Positions 12,891 to 24,410 of a stretch of 64,000 nucleotides of DNA are shown here, piece after piece. Numbering within the stretch: the first letter of the stretch is position 1; each line of letters begins with the position of its first letter. This stretch comes from Camillea tinctor (lineage: Eukaryota > Ascomycota > Sordariomycetes > Xylariales > Xylariaceae). Position numbers and translations under genes: made by a program. The notes beneath the pieces were generated by a model. That model saw only the letters and a program-made list of their open reading frames with translations, was not told the origin of the DNA and made no database searches. The stretch is taken from the NCBI GenBank assembly GCA_022578605.1, contig MU394061.1, positions 186,001 through 250,000 of the forward strand, given 5' to 3'.

Positions 12891-15800
12891 GGGAGCTTTC
12901 GCGACCAGCACGCCAAGCAAACCGATTTTTCTTATCCATAACATAGAAAACATGGGAGATCTGGATCTTCGTCCCTTACCTTTGGCATTGAAGATTAGGG
13001 GAAGGCTAGGGGTTTCTGTTTTGGTTCACACTTCTAGGAGTACTTAAGGGATGGATGGGAAGAAGGGGAATCCGGTGATTGGGTGGAAAGCTTTAGGTAC
13101 GAAGTTATTCTGTGTATATGTGGATATATGTTTGAATTCTTTTTTCTATGTGACTTCAGTGAAGAGAAGGGGTTGTGGATTTTTTAGAAGATGGCTAAAG
13201 GAAAGGGGTCTTTTTTGTATATTTTTATCCTCGCGCGCGTCCAAAGAAAAAATAAAGATTCCTTTTTTTTTTTGATACATCGTCTGAATTCACAGTTGAC
13301 GGAGAAGGTGAAAGCGAAGCTGGGTGTGGTTGTATGTTATTGTGTTCCCTAGAGGGATTACTCAATTTTTTCCTTTGTCGCTCTTTTCTTTTCGTGTACC
13401 TCTATCTAACGCTGTGAATTGGCGCGCGCCTCCTTGCCAAGGCCCCGAAGAACTTAAGGGCGAACTCTGGTGTACACGGTATAGTCGAGGAAGAAGCCAA
13501 GAAACGGGAACCGGCAGGTAGAGGAGAGGTCTTTTGGTACTGTGTACTGTAAATTATCTTCAAGTTCGGGGTCGAAGGTTGGGACTGGTCTTCTCTACCT
13601 GACTCTACCAGGCTTTCAATACATATATGACGGACAACTTATAATAATGGGGACCTTCCTCTTGTGAAAATATGTGTACGCAATAGTGTCAATTATAAAA
13701 TGGGATATGTGACCGAATTTCCCACTTGCTCTTCTTTCCTTGCGCCGTAAATCGATTTAGGGGTCAAAGAGGTCCCAAAAGAAGTCAGAGCTCTCTTTAG
13801 ACCTATCTGTAAACATCGAATTGACTACCCTTAACATACAGTTTAAGTCGTGACTATACATTAAGCTCAACTGAGAAGGCATTCAAGACGGGGCAGAAGG
13901 TTATCTAGTTAAAAGAGCCATATGTGTACCCAGAGACCGACTATCACGACACTGCTAGACGATATAGGTACTTAAGTATGTAACAATCAACTAGATTACG
14001 TAAATCGAGAGATGAAAAATCGTGCATTGGAGCTCTTCTATACACCACAGTGCGCTTGTTTATTGGAATGATTGTGAAGATGAGTCTTTGTTTTGTACGA
14101 GGAAGAAGGAAAATAGCTTCGTGGCCGTCTTCTCTATGAAGGTTTACCCTCCTAAACACACGCACATAGCTCAGGGCACAATGTAATGTATTCTGTTTGC
14201 TATTGCGCTGTCGTGTGTGTGCGTATGTGTATGTGGAAGTCTGAAGAAAGGGAAGAAAATGGATGCTAGGACCAAAAGGGATGTGAAATAATAAACCTAA
14301 AGACAATTGAGTTATCTAGATGACGGAGCAATCTCACCCCAGGCTAGAGAAACTAACAAAATCAGGGCCTTACTTCGATGCAAAATTGGTATCAGAGAAG
14401 AACACCTTTTGGGACCGGCACGCCTTTATTCTAAAGAGTCAAGTGATGAATCGTAGGGAAAAGGGGCAACCTTACGAAAAGGGGTATGCGACCCCTATTC
14501 ATTCATGTGCCCACGAAGAAAAAAAATTTAAGGTTGAAAATACACGCCCCTTTTACATTCTGAAGAAAGGTTCCTGCAAAAACTGGCAATTGGACATTTA
14601 CTACAGAGGAGGAAATACCATGTATGTTAACTGACTCGCTATATTTTTCCAACGATGTCTTTATCGTGATAAGAAGATGGATCGTGTGCTTCGTAACAAG
14701 ATAATGTTTAGCATTCATTGGGATCCTACCTAACAGTCGCAGATTTTCCCTTTTGAGGTGGAGGATTTCTTATGCTGTGTGAACCTGCGGCATTATCCTG
14801 TAGAAAGTCTGCAACACATATATTCCCCAAAAAGAAAGACATGGTGAGATGAATAAGTTTCGTCCTTCGAACATAAATGAAATCGTCGCCATTTCCAATC
14901 CGCAATTGTCAGGGGTCCTGGTGGTATGCCGGGTCTCCTTAGGTTTTCGGGAAAGGGACAATGTCAGGGGGTTTGCGCATCGTCTATGGCTCATAGTCAC
15001 CCCTTTTCACAGCCTGACCTCTAAAGTATCCCGCAACATATATGCGCTGATGAGGATATGGGAAAAAGCTATAGAAACTATATATTAACAGCAATTACCC
15101 CTTGTATATTAGATCATACATGTTTTTGTTATAAGGACTCCCCCATGGCCGGTCAACTTGACATAGACACCAAGGCATTGTTTGACAGACTTATAGTATA
15201 TTTAGGAAGAAAATATCTACCTGTATGCTATATATTGACGGCAAGATACCATGCGACAGGATGCATTGGAATACTTATTTGGATTTGGCAATTATAGTGG
15301 CCTAGACAAATGATAAAAAAAATTCTATCTATTGGAGGCCCGCCACTGACCCGAGGACTTTCGTCCCCCCTCCAGATGTCCTAGATTATTCTACTTCTAT
15401 CTAGATTCTAGACTACTTGGAAACTTGGACTTCTATTCACATATTCGATTATTCGATATTTTTATTGGATAGCTACGTTTATATCTACATATTCGATTAT
15501 TTGGAATTTCTATCTATGGGTTACTCTACACTATTCGAGTTGGCTTGGAAATTATTTCTAATATTGAATTTTTTATATTGGAAAGTATGGCATTCGAACT
15601 TGGGACCTTCGAGTACTTGGAAGTCTAGTCACTACCACTACACCACTACGTGCCCAAGGGGTTACCCCCTTGGGCGATAGTTACTCATACTAATGCTGTT
15701 TATAAACCTTTGGACGGGGTCTTTGTGCACCTGGGGGGTTGCGTTGCGTTGTTAGGAGCGAGGGGCAACCGGTTGCTTCGGGGGTAGAGCCCGTCGTGAT

Positions 15801-18523
15801 GAGTAACACCAGGCGTTGTTGCTGTGTTGTCCGGTTAGGGGTTGCCCGGTTAGGCGGATCCTGTTTCCGTATTGGAAGTAGAGGCATGAGAGCTAGGTCA
15901 GTGGTGAAGCACCTCCACAGTGAAGATTATACGCAGTTCTCCTACGACAATCACAGGAGGGTGATGATCAGACGACGCTCTGTATTATTGATGTTTTGGG
16001 ATGGCTATGTATCTGTATGAGGCGACCCGATTACTAGTTAAGGGAGAAAGTTGTATTCTCTCTAGCAGCTTGTAATTGCCCTCGGAAGATAACGTTCTTC
16101 AACTAATATAAAAAGGAGATCCTAGAAGTTATATGAGAGTTAGGCCCATCATGATACCCTCTCATGTACACCGATGATTATGTTGCTTCAAAGACCTCGA
16201 AACAGTAAGCACATAGAATCTTTACTAAGAGTCCATTGATATACCTAGGTAGACCTAGCACATATCAATCGTATATGGGTTTAGCAGGAGGGTGCTTGGA
16301 TTGCTCAAAGATTTAGTTTATCTATACACAGATTAAAAATGTTTATGGGTTATTCACAAAGCAAAATAAGTAAATTAGGTAATTAGGAACCTTCACAACT
16401 ACACATGGCAAGGCATAACTCTATATTCAAGACTCTTGATTGTTGGCTCGAACATCACTGATAATGGCCAAGTTGGCACCTCTGTTGGCATATCTTGGCA
16501 ACACCTTTGTGGAAAGTAGTCCTCTAATGCGTAATGCCCCATCCATTAACCAAGCGACAAAGGATCTATTGCAAATGCCTGCCATGGAGTTGCTAAATCG
16601 TTGACTAGGCTGTTTGAACAAATAACCAAATAGTTGTTTAGAATTAATATTGTAACTATTTGTTGTATTCTGTACAGCTGTATGAACATGTAGTAATTGC
16701 GGTTAGTTAAACCATTAAGACGGGATTTTATGCAGTAGTTAGTACGATGTCAACTCTTGGTCCCCTTGTAGATTTCAATAAATAGTTACTATCTTGACCA
16801 ACACGAACTCACGAGCCCAGTGAGACCTAGCCTCCATCGGGATCCTTTACCAGTGTATCAAGGTGTCATCAAGCCTTAAATCGATTAATACCGGCGTCGC
16901 CATTTTTTCTATGTAATTTGGGTATTGGAAGTCATATTTTTGTCCATGTTGGCGATGCCGTACTAGAGACAGCTAGAAGTTAAGATGACTTAAAGTTTTT
17001 TTTGTCTTTACCTACAATCCATTTGGTTCTGGTCAGCAACGCCCCCGTAACTTGACCCTTCACCGCTCTAGACCTTTCGTTGGCACAATTACGCCTACTA
17101 AGCAGTGGGGTTCTTCAACCCGCGGCGCCTCCGAAGACGGCGAATGTTTATCCATGTTGGGAGAATATAGTTTTTCTGATTGAGCTTACATACTTTTCTA
17201 GTGGGCAACTATACAACTCAGCAAGTATTTTGGGCCATGAAAGTGTTTGTCGACATTATTAGTAGAGGTTAAATAGTATCGCTTTGAGGTTGGGCACCTA
17301 AATGTCGGTCTACGCGTCTTCCTTTCCCGGGAGCGCCATAAAAACGAGCCCGAAGAATATTGATTCTTGCTGCACCGGGCTTGCAACCCACTTAAAAGCC
17401 AAGCCTCAAGACACACATGGTATTATCTATTGAGGTCCTGCCCAGTAAACAAACAAGTAGCAGCTGTAAGGATTCAAAAGTGCTTATCTCTGTGACTGGA
17501 GTTCGACGAGACGTATGAGGCTCGCACGTGCTTTGCAGCCAACGTGTTGCAGCTCCACATTCATGGGGGCTAAGCAAGAGCCTCCGGTCCATGACTATGA
17601 TTTTCTATGCAGTGCATAGAGAACGACGACTTGAGAACATAGTGGAGATTTTCACATGCATACCGAAAATCCCAGGATTCCCTTTTAGACAGCTGCAAAT
17701 ATGAGTGTTAACTAGAGTGTGTGCCCTCAGGCGCCGTCCTGCTCTCAGATATGGTCGTCCTCTCGACAAATTCACACACCCTACTAGCGCACACTGCCAG
17801 AAAATTGTCTGAAGAATTCCAACTCATAACCTCTCCTTGTACTCTTAGACGTGTCCTTAGAAACGCGTGTAAGAGATGCTATACATAACAAGATCGTCAA
17901 CATGGTAGGTGGAGAAGATGCTCATCACCCCTGCCAAAATTAACGTTTTCCCCCCTGAATACTGTACAATATCGGTACCACATATACGCCAACCCCGGAT
18001 GGCACTACCGGTACTCCACATGTGATTCTGGGGGTCGTATCGAAGAGCAAGGAAACTAATGGTTGTGTGACATGGTCGGGCTTGATTGGAGAAGGTACTT
18101 TGAAGGGCTTCTGCGTTTTCGCCAACGCTAAGATATATATTCAGTCATACCGCCTCAATGGTCCCCCTGGCATCACGTGGGACCGCGAGCGACGTCCTAC
18201 ATCCGCTAAGACGCAAAATTTCTGATAAATCAGATTCCCCTCTATAAAGTGTCGGAGGACCGGAAAAGAGGGGTTATGTTGTCAAGCATAGGGCAACAAA
18301 AGTGATGAAGTACGTTATTGATTGTCTAGGTAGTTCTACAAGTCTAGGTAATCTATATGGGTATCTCGTCTGATGTATCTTACAAGGCTTCTTGATACAA
18401 GGCGAATGCACGTGCGTTCTTTGTATCAGTATAGTATATCTTACAAGGAAAACAAAAAAGTCTTTATGAATTTTACCCTAACCGTCTAACGCCCTTAGTG
18501 CATGTTCTATCCTGATATTATCA
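12891..18523. other. 5.6-kb gene-poor AT-rich region
   Basis: After the 3'UTR of the cell-wall gene, no reading frame here is supported. A 104-codon frame at 14320-14634 and a 64-codon minus-strand frame at 16427-16621 are the longest that look vaguely protein-like; neither is recognised. The only structured element found is the tRNA-like head at 15.6 kb with its 22-bp inverted repeat. Base composition shifts to AT-rich with frequent TA words, as in decayed repeat DNA. Confidence 0.5.
15580..15675 (-). mobile_element. tRNA-derived SINE-like head with internal Pol III boxes
   Basis: Read on the minus strand from 15655, the sequence resembles a eukaryotic tRNA-Gly(TCC): TGGTGTAGTGG matches the A-box TRGYNNARNGG, the anticodon-loop segment reads CTTCCAA, and GTTCGAATGC matches the B-box core GWTCRANNC. 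The acceptor and T stems do not pair (the GGGCACG 5' end has no partner), so it is not a working tRNA. A perfect inverted repeat CCCAAGGGG/CCCCTTGGG abuts the 5' end (15653-15674), and an AT-rich body with repeated ATATTCGATTATT words follows towards 15430. A tRNA-derived SINE or tRNA pseudogene fits; the family is not identified. Confidence 0.5.
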
Positions 18524-19872
18524 TTACTCTGCAACAACCATAGGTTGCTGACCAATATCTAAAATATCCTCGAAATCTTCTATCTCAACTTTCGGCATCG
18601 TGATGGTAGTAGGGACAGTAGTAGTGGTAGTGGTAGTGGTAGTAGTAGTGGCAGGGGCAGTGACAGCGCCAAGAGCCTGTATAGATATGTTAGCTTGACG
18701 TCTATTGAAAGTAACTCGATAGGGTGTTTTGGGGGGGGGGGATTCTGTACTCTTTGAATGTGACCGTAGATTCCGAATTGAACAGCGGTCATTCCACCGA
18801 CCATCACGAGTCGTGGGCCAAGACCAGCGTAGCTTCCACGGATGCCGAGTTGAGAGACGATGTTGACGATTCGTCGAGCAATACCTTCACCAGGAAGGCC
18901 CTTCTCTTTGTTGATCTTGCTCAACACCGTATCCGCAGGCTGAGACACGAATGCGGCCGCCATTCCGGCAACGAGTCCACAACCAAGGTTTACACCGGAG
19001 AGGGTTACATTGGATGCAGTGCTCTTGTCGACCCAGGTATATGCGGTTTCAATAGCCTTCTCATAAACGACGAATGTTGCCATAGTATACGGAACCCTAG
19101 AGGGGAATTAATAGGCCGCAGTATAATTTCTAGGAAAGAATTCACTTACTGCTTGAGTACGATCGGCATGAAGCCAGAGTATAGTCCACCAACGCCCTCG
19201 TACCTGGCCATCTTACCTAGGGCTGAGACCATGTTGGGTGCGAACGAGGGCTGCGAGACTAGCCGAATACGAGCTGCTTCGAAGGGGCAGAGCAGAATAT
19301 CACCAAGAAACTCAGCGGCAGCAGAAGAGGCGAGGTAAACGGCGTTACGATTTGCCGCCGCTTTCTCGGGTCCTAGCCAGTCATTCGTCTTTCTCTTGAA
19401 AAACTCATAACCGCCGAATTTGAACGCGCCTTGAAGGAAGTAACCCGTTACTGTAGGTCCGAATCCTGTTAGAAGGGCTCTCGATCCGTCGTATGCGACG
19501 ACCTGGCGGAAACCACCCGCTAAGCCTCGATTATACCGAACCGGCTCGAGCTGGACCCTAGTTTTGACTCTGTGCGCCCATTAGTCCTGGGCTTTATCGG
19601 GAATGAGGGGTACATAGAGTTGGTCATGGCTGGCAAAGGGGGGGTTCTTACACATCAACAGGAGTGAGAATGGCATGGGTAAATGAGCAACATATGGCTC
19701 CCGAGAAGGCATATCTGACGATTTCCGACAGCTTCATTCCCGGGTTGGCCTGGGCTTGGGGGGAACTGGAAGGGACGTGTGCGACATATTCTACAGCATT
19801 ACTGTTTTGATTGTCGAAGACAATTGGGATGGCTGTAGAAGACTGTTTAGGCAAAAACACGCTGTGGAACAC
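18524..19872 (-). CDS. Mitochondrial phosphate carrier (MIR1-like SLC25 family)
   Basis: Imports inorganic phosphate across the mitochondrial inner membrane for ATP synthesis. Exons on the minus strand, 19872-19652, 19569-19150, 19096-18751 and 18676-18524, join in frame to 379 residues. All three SLC25 signatures are present: TPVDVVKTRVQ, CPFEAARIRLV and SQPADTVLSKI, with the phosphate-carrier stretch LLTGFGPTVTGYFLQGAFKFGGYEFF. The N-terminus (MFHSVFLPKQ) resembles other fungal phosphate carriers. Odd features: the last exon adds a tail with a run of ten Thr codons and an acidic end not expected in MIR1, and a small membrane-protein ORF ends only about 60 bases upstream on the same strand. 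An alternative model splices that ORF onto this gene. It may be a second, divergent paralogue. Confidence 0.9.
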
Positions 19873-19931
19873 ATAAGCATTAGACGCCTTGCAATCTGGA
19901 TATTATTTCTGTATGCTTGTTCGAAGGAAAA

Positions 19932-20183
19932 TCACCTTCTGATGCTAACCGTGCTCATCCCCAAGCGTCCCAATATAGAATCACTCATTCCCTTTCTCGA
20001 AGCTGGGTCGACCTCCTTCGCAACCTCCCTTACTGCCTCCAGAACCTTAAGATGCTCCTTTTTCAGCTCCTCGAAAGACTCATCGAGTTGGTTGTGCCAG
20101 GGGTACAGAACAAAGACTTGGAAACCCAGGGCGGAAGAAGCGACGGCGAAATTCGTCAGCGAGATGAGGCGTGTAATAATCAT
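19932..20183 (-). CDS. Small predicted single-pass membrane protein, or upstream exon of the carrier
   Basis: Encodes 83 residues. Residues about 2-28 (LISLTNFAVASSALGFQVF within it) form one hydrophobic segment, followed by a charged helix (ELKKEHLKVLEAVREVAKE) that looks coiled-coil-like. Composition suggests a small mitochondrial or membrane protein, but the family is not recognised. The stop (TGA, 19932-19934) overlaps a potential donor, AG|GTGATT at 19935, and an acceptor CCACAG at 19862 with a CTAAT branch site would join it in phase to the phosphate-carrier frame, giving 458 residues. With about 60 bases between the stop and the carrier ATG there is little room for a separate promoter. 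Confidence 0.55.
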   Translation of the reverse strand: MIITRLISLTNFAVASSALGFQVFVLYPWHNQLDESFEELKKEHLKVLEAVREVAKEVDPASRKGMSDSILGRLGMSTVSIRR

Positions 20184-23050
20184 GGTGGCGGTGTGACGGA
20201 GTTGGTGTTGTTGTATGTAAGAAGCAAGTAGTGGTTTTTCTTTTCGTTATTTGTCTGTAAAGAAGAGTTAGACTGCGACTCTAGATAAAATATAAGTAAA
20301 TAGCAACGCACAATGTAAATTCTGGAGGCAGCAGGTCGCGATAAGAGCGTGGGAGGGGGCGCCTTCGAGCGCGTGTAGTAAGAGCACGATAAGACGCCCT
20401 TCCTTGCGGAATTCTATTCTATTCTTGTCTATTCAACGAACAGGAAAAAGTAAGAGAAAAGAGAATGGAAGAAAAATAAGAGCAGGTGAAAGTCTATTTG
20501 AAGCAAAAAAAGTTTTTTTTTATGTTTTTTTATGTGGTATGTAGACAAAGAAGTAGAGAATGACAAGAATAAATCAGCACGGCTAGCAGAAATACAAAGA
20601 ATTCAAGGGAAATTTGTGCCAGTTATAAGAATCTAGAGAGCGACGTCACAAGACCCCTGTATGAAGACATCATCCCTGGTGGAGGTTTTTCCCGATATCC
20701 AGGTAAAACCTCGGTCAGTCTTTGCACAAAGCCCGACTTCGGTTGTGTCGCCAGGCTGATGCAGGTACAAATTTTGTAAAATCCTTTTCTCGGTCACTGG
20801 ATTGTTCCTCCATTGGGACGGTTTGATTCCGATAGACGAGGTAATGCTCACTGTTAGGCTGCTAAAGTGGCATGATGGTCACGCCACTGTCTATGAAAAG
20901 CCCCAATTTATAAGAAGGCTTGAAGTGGACGGGAAGAAACGGCAGAACGGATTAGGGAACTTGTGGATCTAAATGGCACGGAAGAGCCAGTAAGAGGCCC
21001 AGGCTAAACGTTTTCAGGGGGGGTGTAAGTGGACAAGGGACAGAACAGGAAAAGGAGAAAAAGAAAAAATGGTGAAAAAAAAAAGTGCGCTGTCAGGTTC
21101 CAGATTGTTCCTTATTGCACAAAAGGCCTAGAAGGCTCTGATACGTAGTTGACGAGATCCTCATTCACATGCTATTAGTAGTGAGAAACTATGTAAGTTG
21201 TTGTTGCGCGTCAATACACTACACATAGAATACAACTACACATACAAGATAGTATATGTCCCCACCCACACATACACATAACGGCCAGCCACTTTCTATT
21301 TAAGGCTATACCGATATTATGCTCATGAAAGCTCATGACACATACCCAAACTAGCCCGCCGACTTCGTCTTGCAGGTGACGTTTTTATTCCTTATTATTT
21401 CTATTGTCTCCAACGACTCCAATATTACGAACAGTTTCATTACCTTACGCGTCCATACCACTTGTGAGATAGGCAGTTTACAAACGACCTCTTGATAAGA
21501 AACAGCAACATAGCCTAAGTTGTTATTGTTGTTGGAGTAAGTTGGAGTCTCACCGCATATCAAAATTCCGATATGTTCTCGCGAGACAAACTTCGAAACG
21601 ATAAAAAAAAGGGCCTTTGTTTAACTGCCTAAGTAGACCTGTTAGAAGTAGGAGGTCGCGTGGCACTGAAGCAGAGCCGCCTGGCCGCTTAGCCTGTGAT
21701 AAGGAGACCATAGCCCATACGAAAGAAGAGCCTGGATGCAAGAGAACGTGGCGATGGCCTTCCCTAAGCGGAAAGAGATACAAGCCTTTCCTCCAATTGC
21801 GTGGGTGGGTGGGGGGGACACCCCGGCTGCCGATCACCACCAGGATATTCATCGTGGGCTCGTTCCGTCAGCCATACAACGATGTACAATGCGCTACGCT
21901 AATGTAGAATATAAGGGCCCACCGCTGTTTGATTCTACATAGTATTTTTAGATGCTCTATCCCTTTTCGCATTATCCCCTTCTAACCCCTTCTTACAAAC
22001 TTATGTAACTACAATGCCTATTCCTACAATTCCTAGTGGCTACCGTCCCAGGAGATGGGCTGGCTAGCAATACAAGAGTTATCAGGAGTACGCAGTCACA
22101 AATGGGAAATCAATTAATTTCCCTATCTAACATGATAACTCGGAGACGTTTCGGAGAGTTGAAACCTGCCCGGAGCTTATGAGTTTCATTATATCGGGAA
22201 AAGACGGACATAACGAATATTTATTCTCTCGGCATTCCATACAGGGCAACATTCGCCGGTAACTAAGCCGAGGGACGGGAGCGCAAGCCACCCCCGGACA
22301 GCATCATCGTTATATCGCTCGTAGTTCGTCCGAATTCTGGATTGTCCCTGAGCCGCATGTACACTACGTAAATCTTGCGCGATGTGATTCCTTGGAATCG
22401 TTGTCTTTGACCTTGGCGCTTGGGTGATCCTGCAGAACCCCCGATCTGCAGCCGCAAAAAAGTCCGGGGTACATAAGTGCGTCCCATACACCAGCTCCTT
22501 ACGCTCGGGCTGCCTCTGATCCCAGCCCTACACTAGAAATTAGAATCCGGAATCAGTTCGGATCATTAGAGCGCGACTCCTGATCGACCCCCTACAGATA
22601 TTTGCTAATTCGTGATGGTATATTATTGTCAAGGGTTGAAGACTTGCTCTCGGAAGCCGACACGTCGCGAGAGCGAGCCGAAAGCGAAATTGAATATAAT
22701 AAATGAGCTATATCCACATTCAAAACATTGTTTGAAGCTCATAAACAATTTATATACACCTAGTCAGGTAGTGGGTAGTCTTATTCTCCTATTACTTCGC
22801 TAGATTAGACGCGCCTTGGCCCCATTCCAATTATGATGAGCTGCGTTATTGTTACACCCTAATTCTTGAAGAAATTAGTCCCCTAGCTGGTGATGGCGCT
22901 TGGAAGGAAAGCTTTGCTAAAAATAAAACATTCCAGAAACTGACATCGTGCTGTGATAGGTACAAATCAAATAACAATGGCTTCTTCGAATCTTACTTGG
23001 CTTCGTGTTTGGTTTACTTCTAAACAGTTTTTCTGTATATAAAGGCTGTA
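20184..23050. other. Gene-free accessory DNA
   Basis: The first 300 bases are the probable promoter of the minus-strand small ORF/carrier. Beyond that no gene is supported. A GC-richer patch at about 22260-22500 has overlapping open frames on the minus strand without recognisable similarity. Long A/T runs lie at 20505-20530. Confidence 0.45.
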
Positions 23051-23443
23051 TCAGATATCCGGGCCAAGTTCCATAACTTTGGTAAAGCCAAGATCGTGAT
23101 CCGAGGTATCCATTAGACCAGTAACACCCGCAAGCAGGTACGATGTCGACATCATCACCGGCATGCGGGGAATGGGAAAGGGCCAAGACGAGAGAGTCGC
23201 ATTGAAATAGATAAAGCTCATTAACGTGTCCAGTCAAGCTTCTCGCGTCAGTCGGGCCTGTCCAAGGCTACCGGCTGAATCGAACGATGAGGGATCGTTC
23301 GAATATGGGGTAAGGCCCACCGCTGTCACGATCTCATAGGCGTCTCCCGTCTTAAGCGTCTGGGCATCCGCCTTAGCTGAACCTGCCTCGAACCAATAAT
23401 ATCTCAGTCTCTCCACGTACCGAAGTAACGTTTGAATAGGAAC
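23051..23443 (-). pseudogene. Broken reading frame of unknown function
   Basis: On the minus strand a frame runs from 23443 (just after a TAG that could end an intron) to a TGA at 23053-23051. It is 131 codons with a single internal stop, TGA at 23236-23234. Both halves read like protein: the first contains RYVERLRYYWFEAGSAK and TGDAYEIVTAVGLT, the second PIPRMPVMMSTSYLLAG and ending in VMELGPDI. One in-frame stop between two coding-like blocks suggests a decayed gene or terminal exon. The upstream sequence is AT-rich and not readable. No family is recognised, and chance openness cannot be excluded. Confidence 0.35.
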
Positions 23444-24410
23444 CTATGAGAGAAGCCTTGAGGCGTATTGAGAGACTACTCTGTATACAGCTAGATCCTC
23501 CATTATGCTCTAGAATGATATGTCTATCACTAGATGTTCACAGCACTGGGCAGTATATGTTAACTTCTAGAGATATTTTGCCTCGGGGATATTACCGTCG
23601 ATTCATTATGTCGAATGACATTAGCCAAGGAATCGATGTACTCGCCTGTTCTTCTTCCATAAACTTCACATTTTAAATATAAGAGACAGATCGCAATGGG
23701 GGGCTACGATGCCACTGATAATGTCACGAGCCACGGTCTGCTTAGGATAGACCTTATACTAGCGCGACCGAAAAAAACTAACGCTTAGATTCGCCCTACG
23801 AATATACGGTACCAGGAGCGTAATTGGCCCACAAGATAATCAGGTGAAAACTTTATAGACGCCGCGGTGACCTTGACGTCTCTGAGAGAATTTTATCGAC
23901 CAGCCATGGCCAAAAACTACCGCAACCTTCTCTATACTGTGGCACATAATTGATAACTATTCTTCATGACGAGGTATCCAACGCATCATCTTCTATTCAG
24001 AAATGTCCATATAGCCGCTAGGTGAACTTCTTAGTGACATATAATGTATAGTGTTAGAAATATGGATCAGACTAGCTATTCAGACCTAGTTATGGCCTCT
24101 TGTGGTCGATCTTGGCTATGCATTACTTGCCTACAACCCCAAACCTTCCGAGGCTTAGAGCTTGTGGACTGTGGAGGTAGTTGGCGTATGAGAATTTATC
24201 AATTCTCACCAGTTGCAAAGTAAAAGCTAAGTTAGTATAAACTACAAATAATCATAAATTTAGCTCAAATGCACTTCATCTGTCTCTCTTCTGGCGTATT
24301 TATAACACTTCTCAATTCCATTTCTTTTTCTTTCTTTTAACCTGCTATGATTCCCTTCTTCTCCATTTCTCACTTCCATATCCGCCTTCTTACTTGCCAT
24401 CATAACAAAC
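23444..24410. other. Intergenic region upstream of the F-box gene
   Basis: No supported gene. The final 150 bases are pyrimidine-rich with a GTATTTATAACAC word near 24295-24308 that could serve as TATA element, followed by the F-box-type gene start. Confidence 0.4.

Noticed and set aside
14320..14634. 104-codon frame in the gene desert
   Set aside because: AT-rich, no recognised similarity, no promoter or codon-bias support.
15885..15945. Second tRNA-like A-box (TAGGTCAGTGG)
   Set aside because: No B-box or stems follow within tRNA distance.
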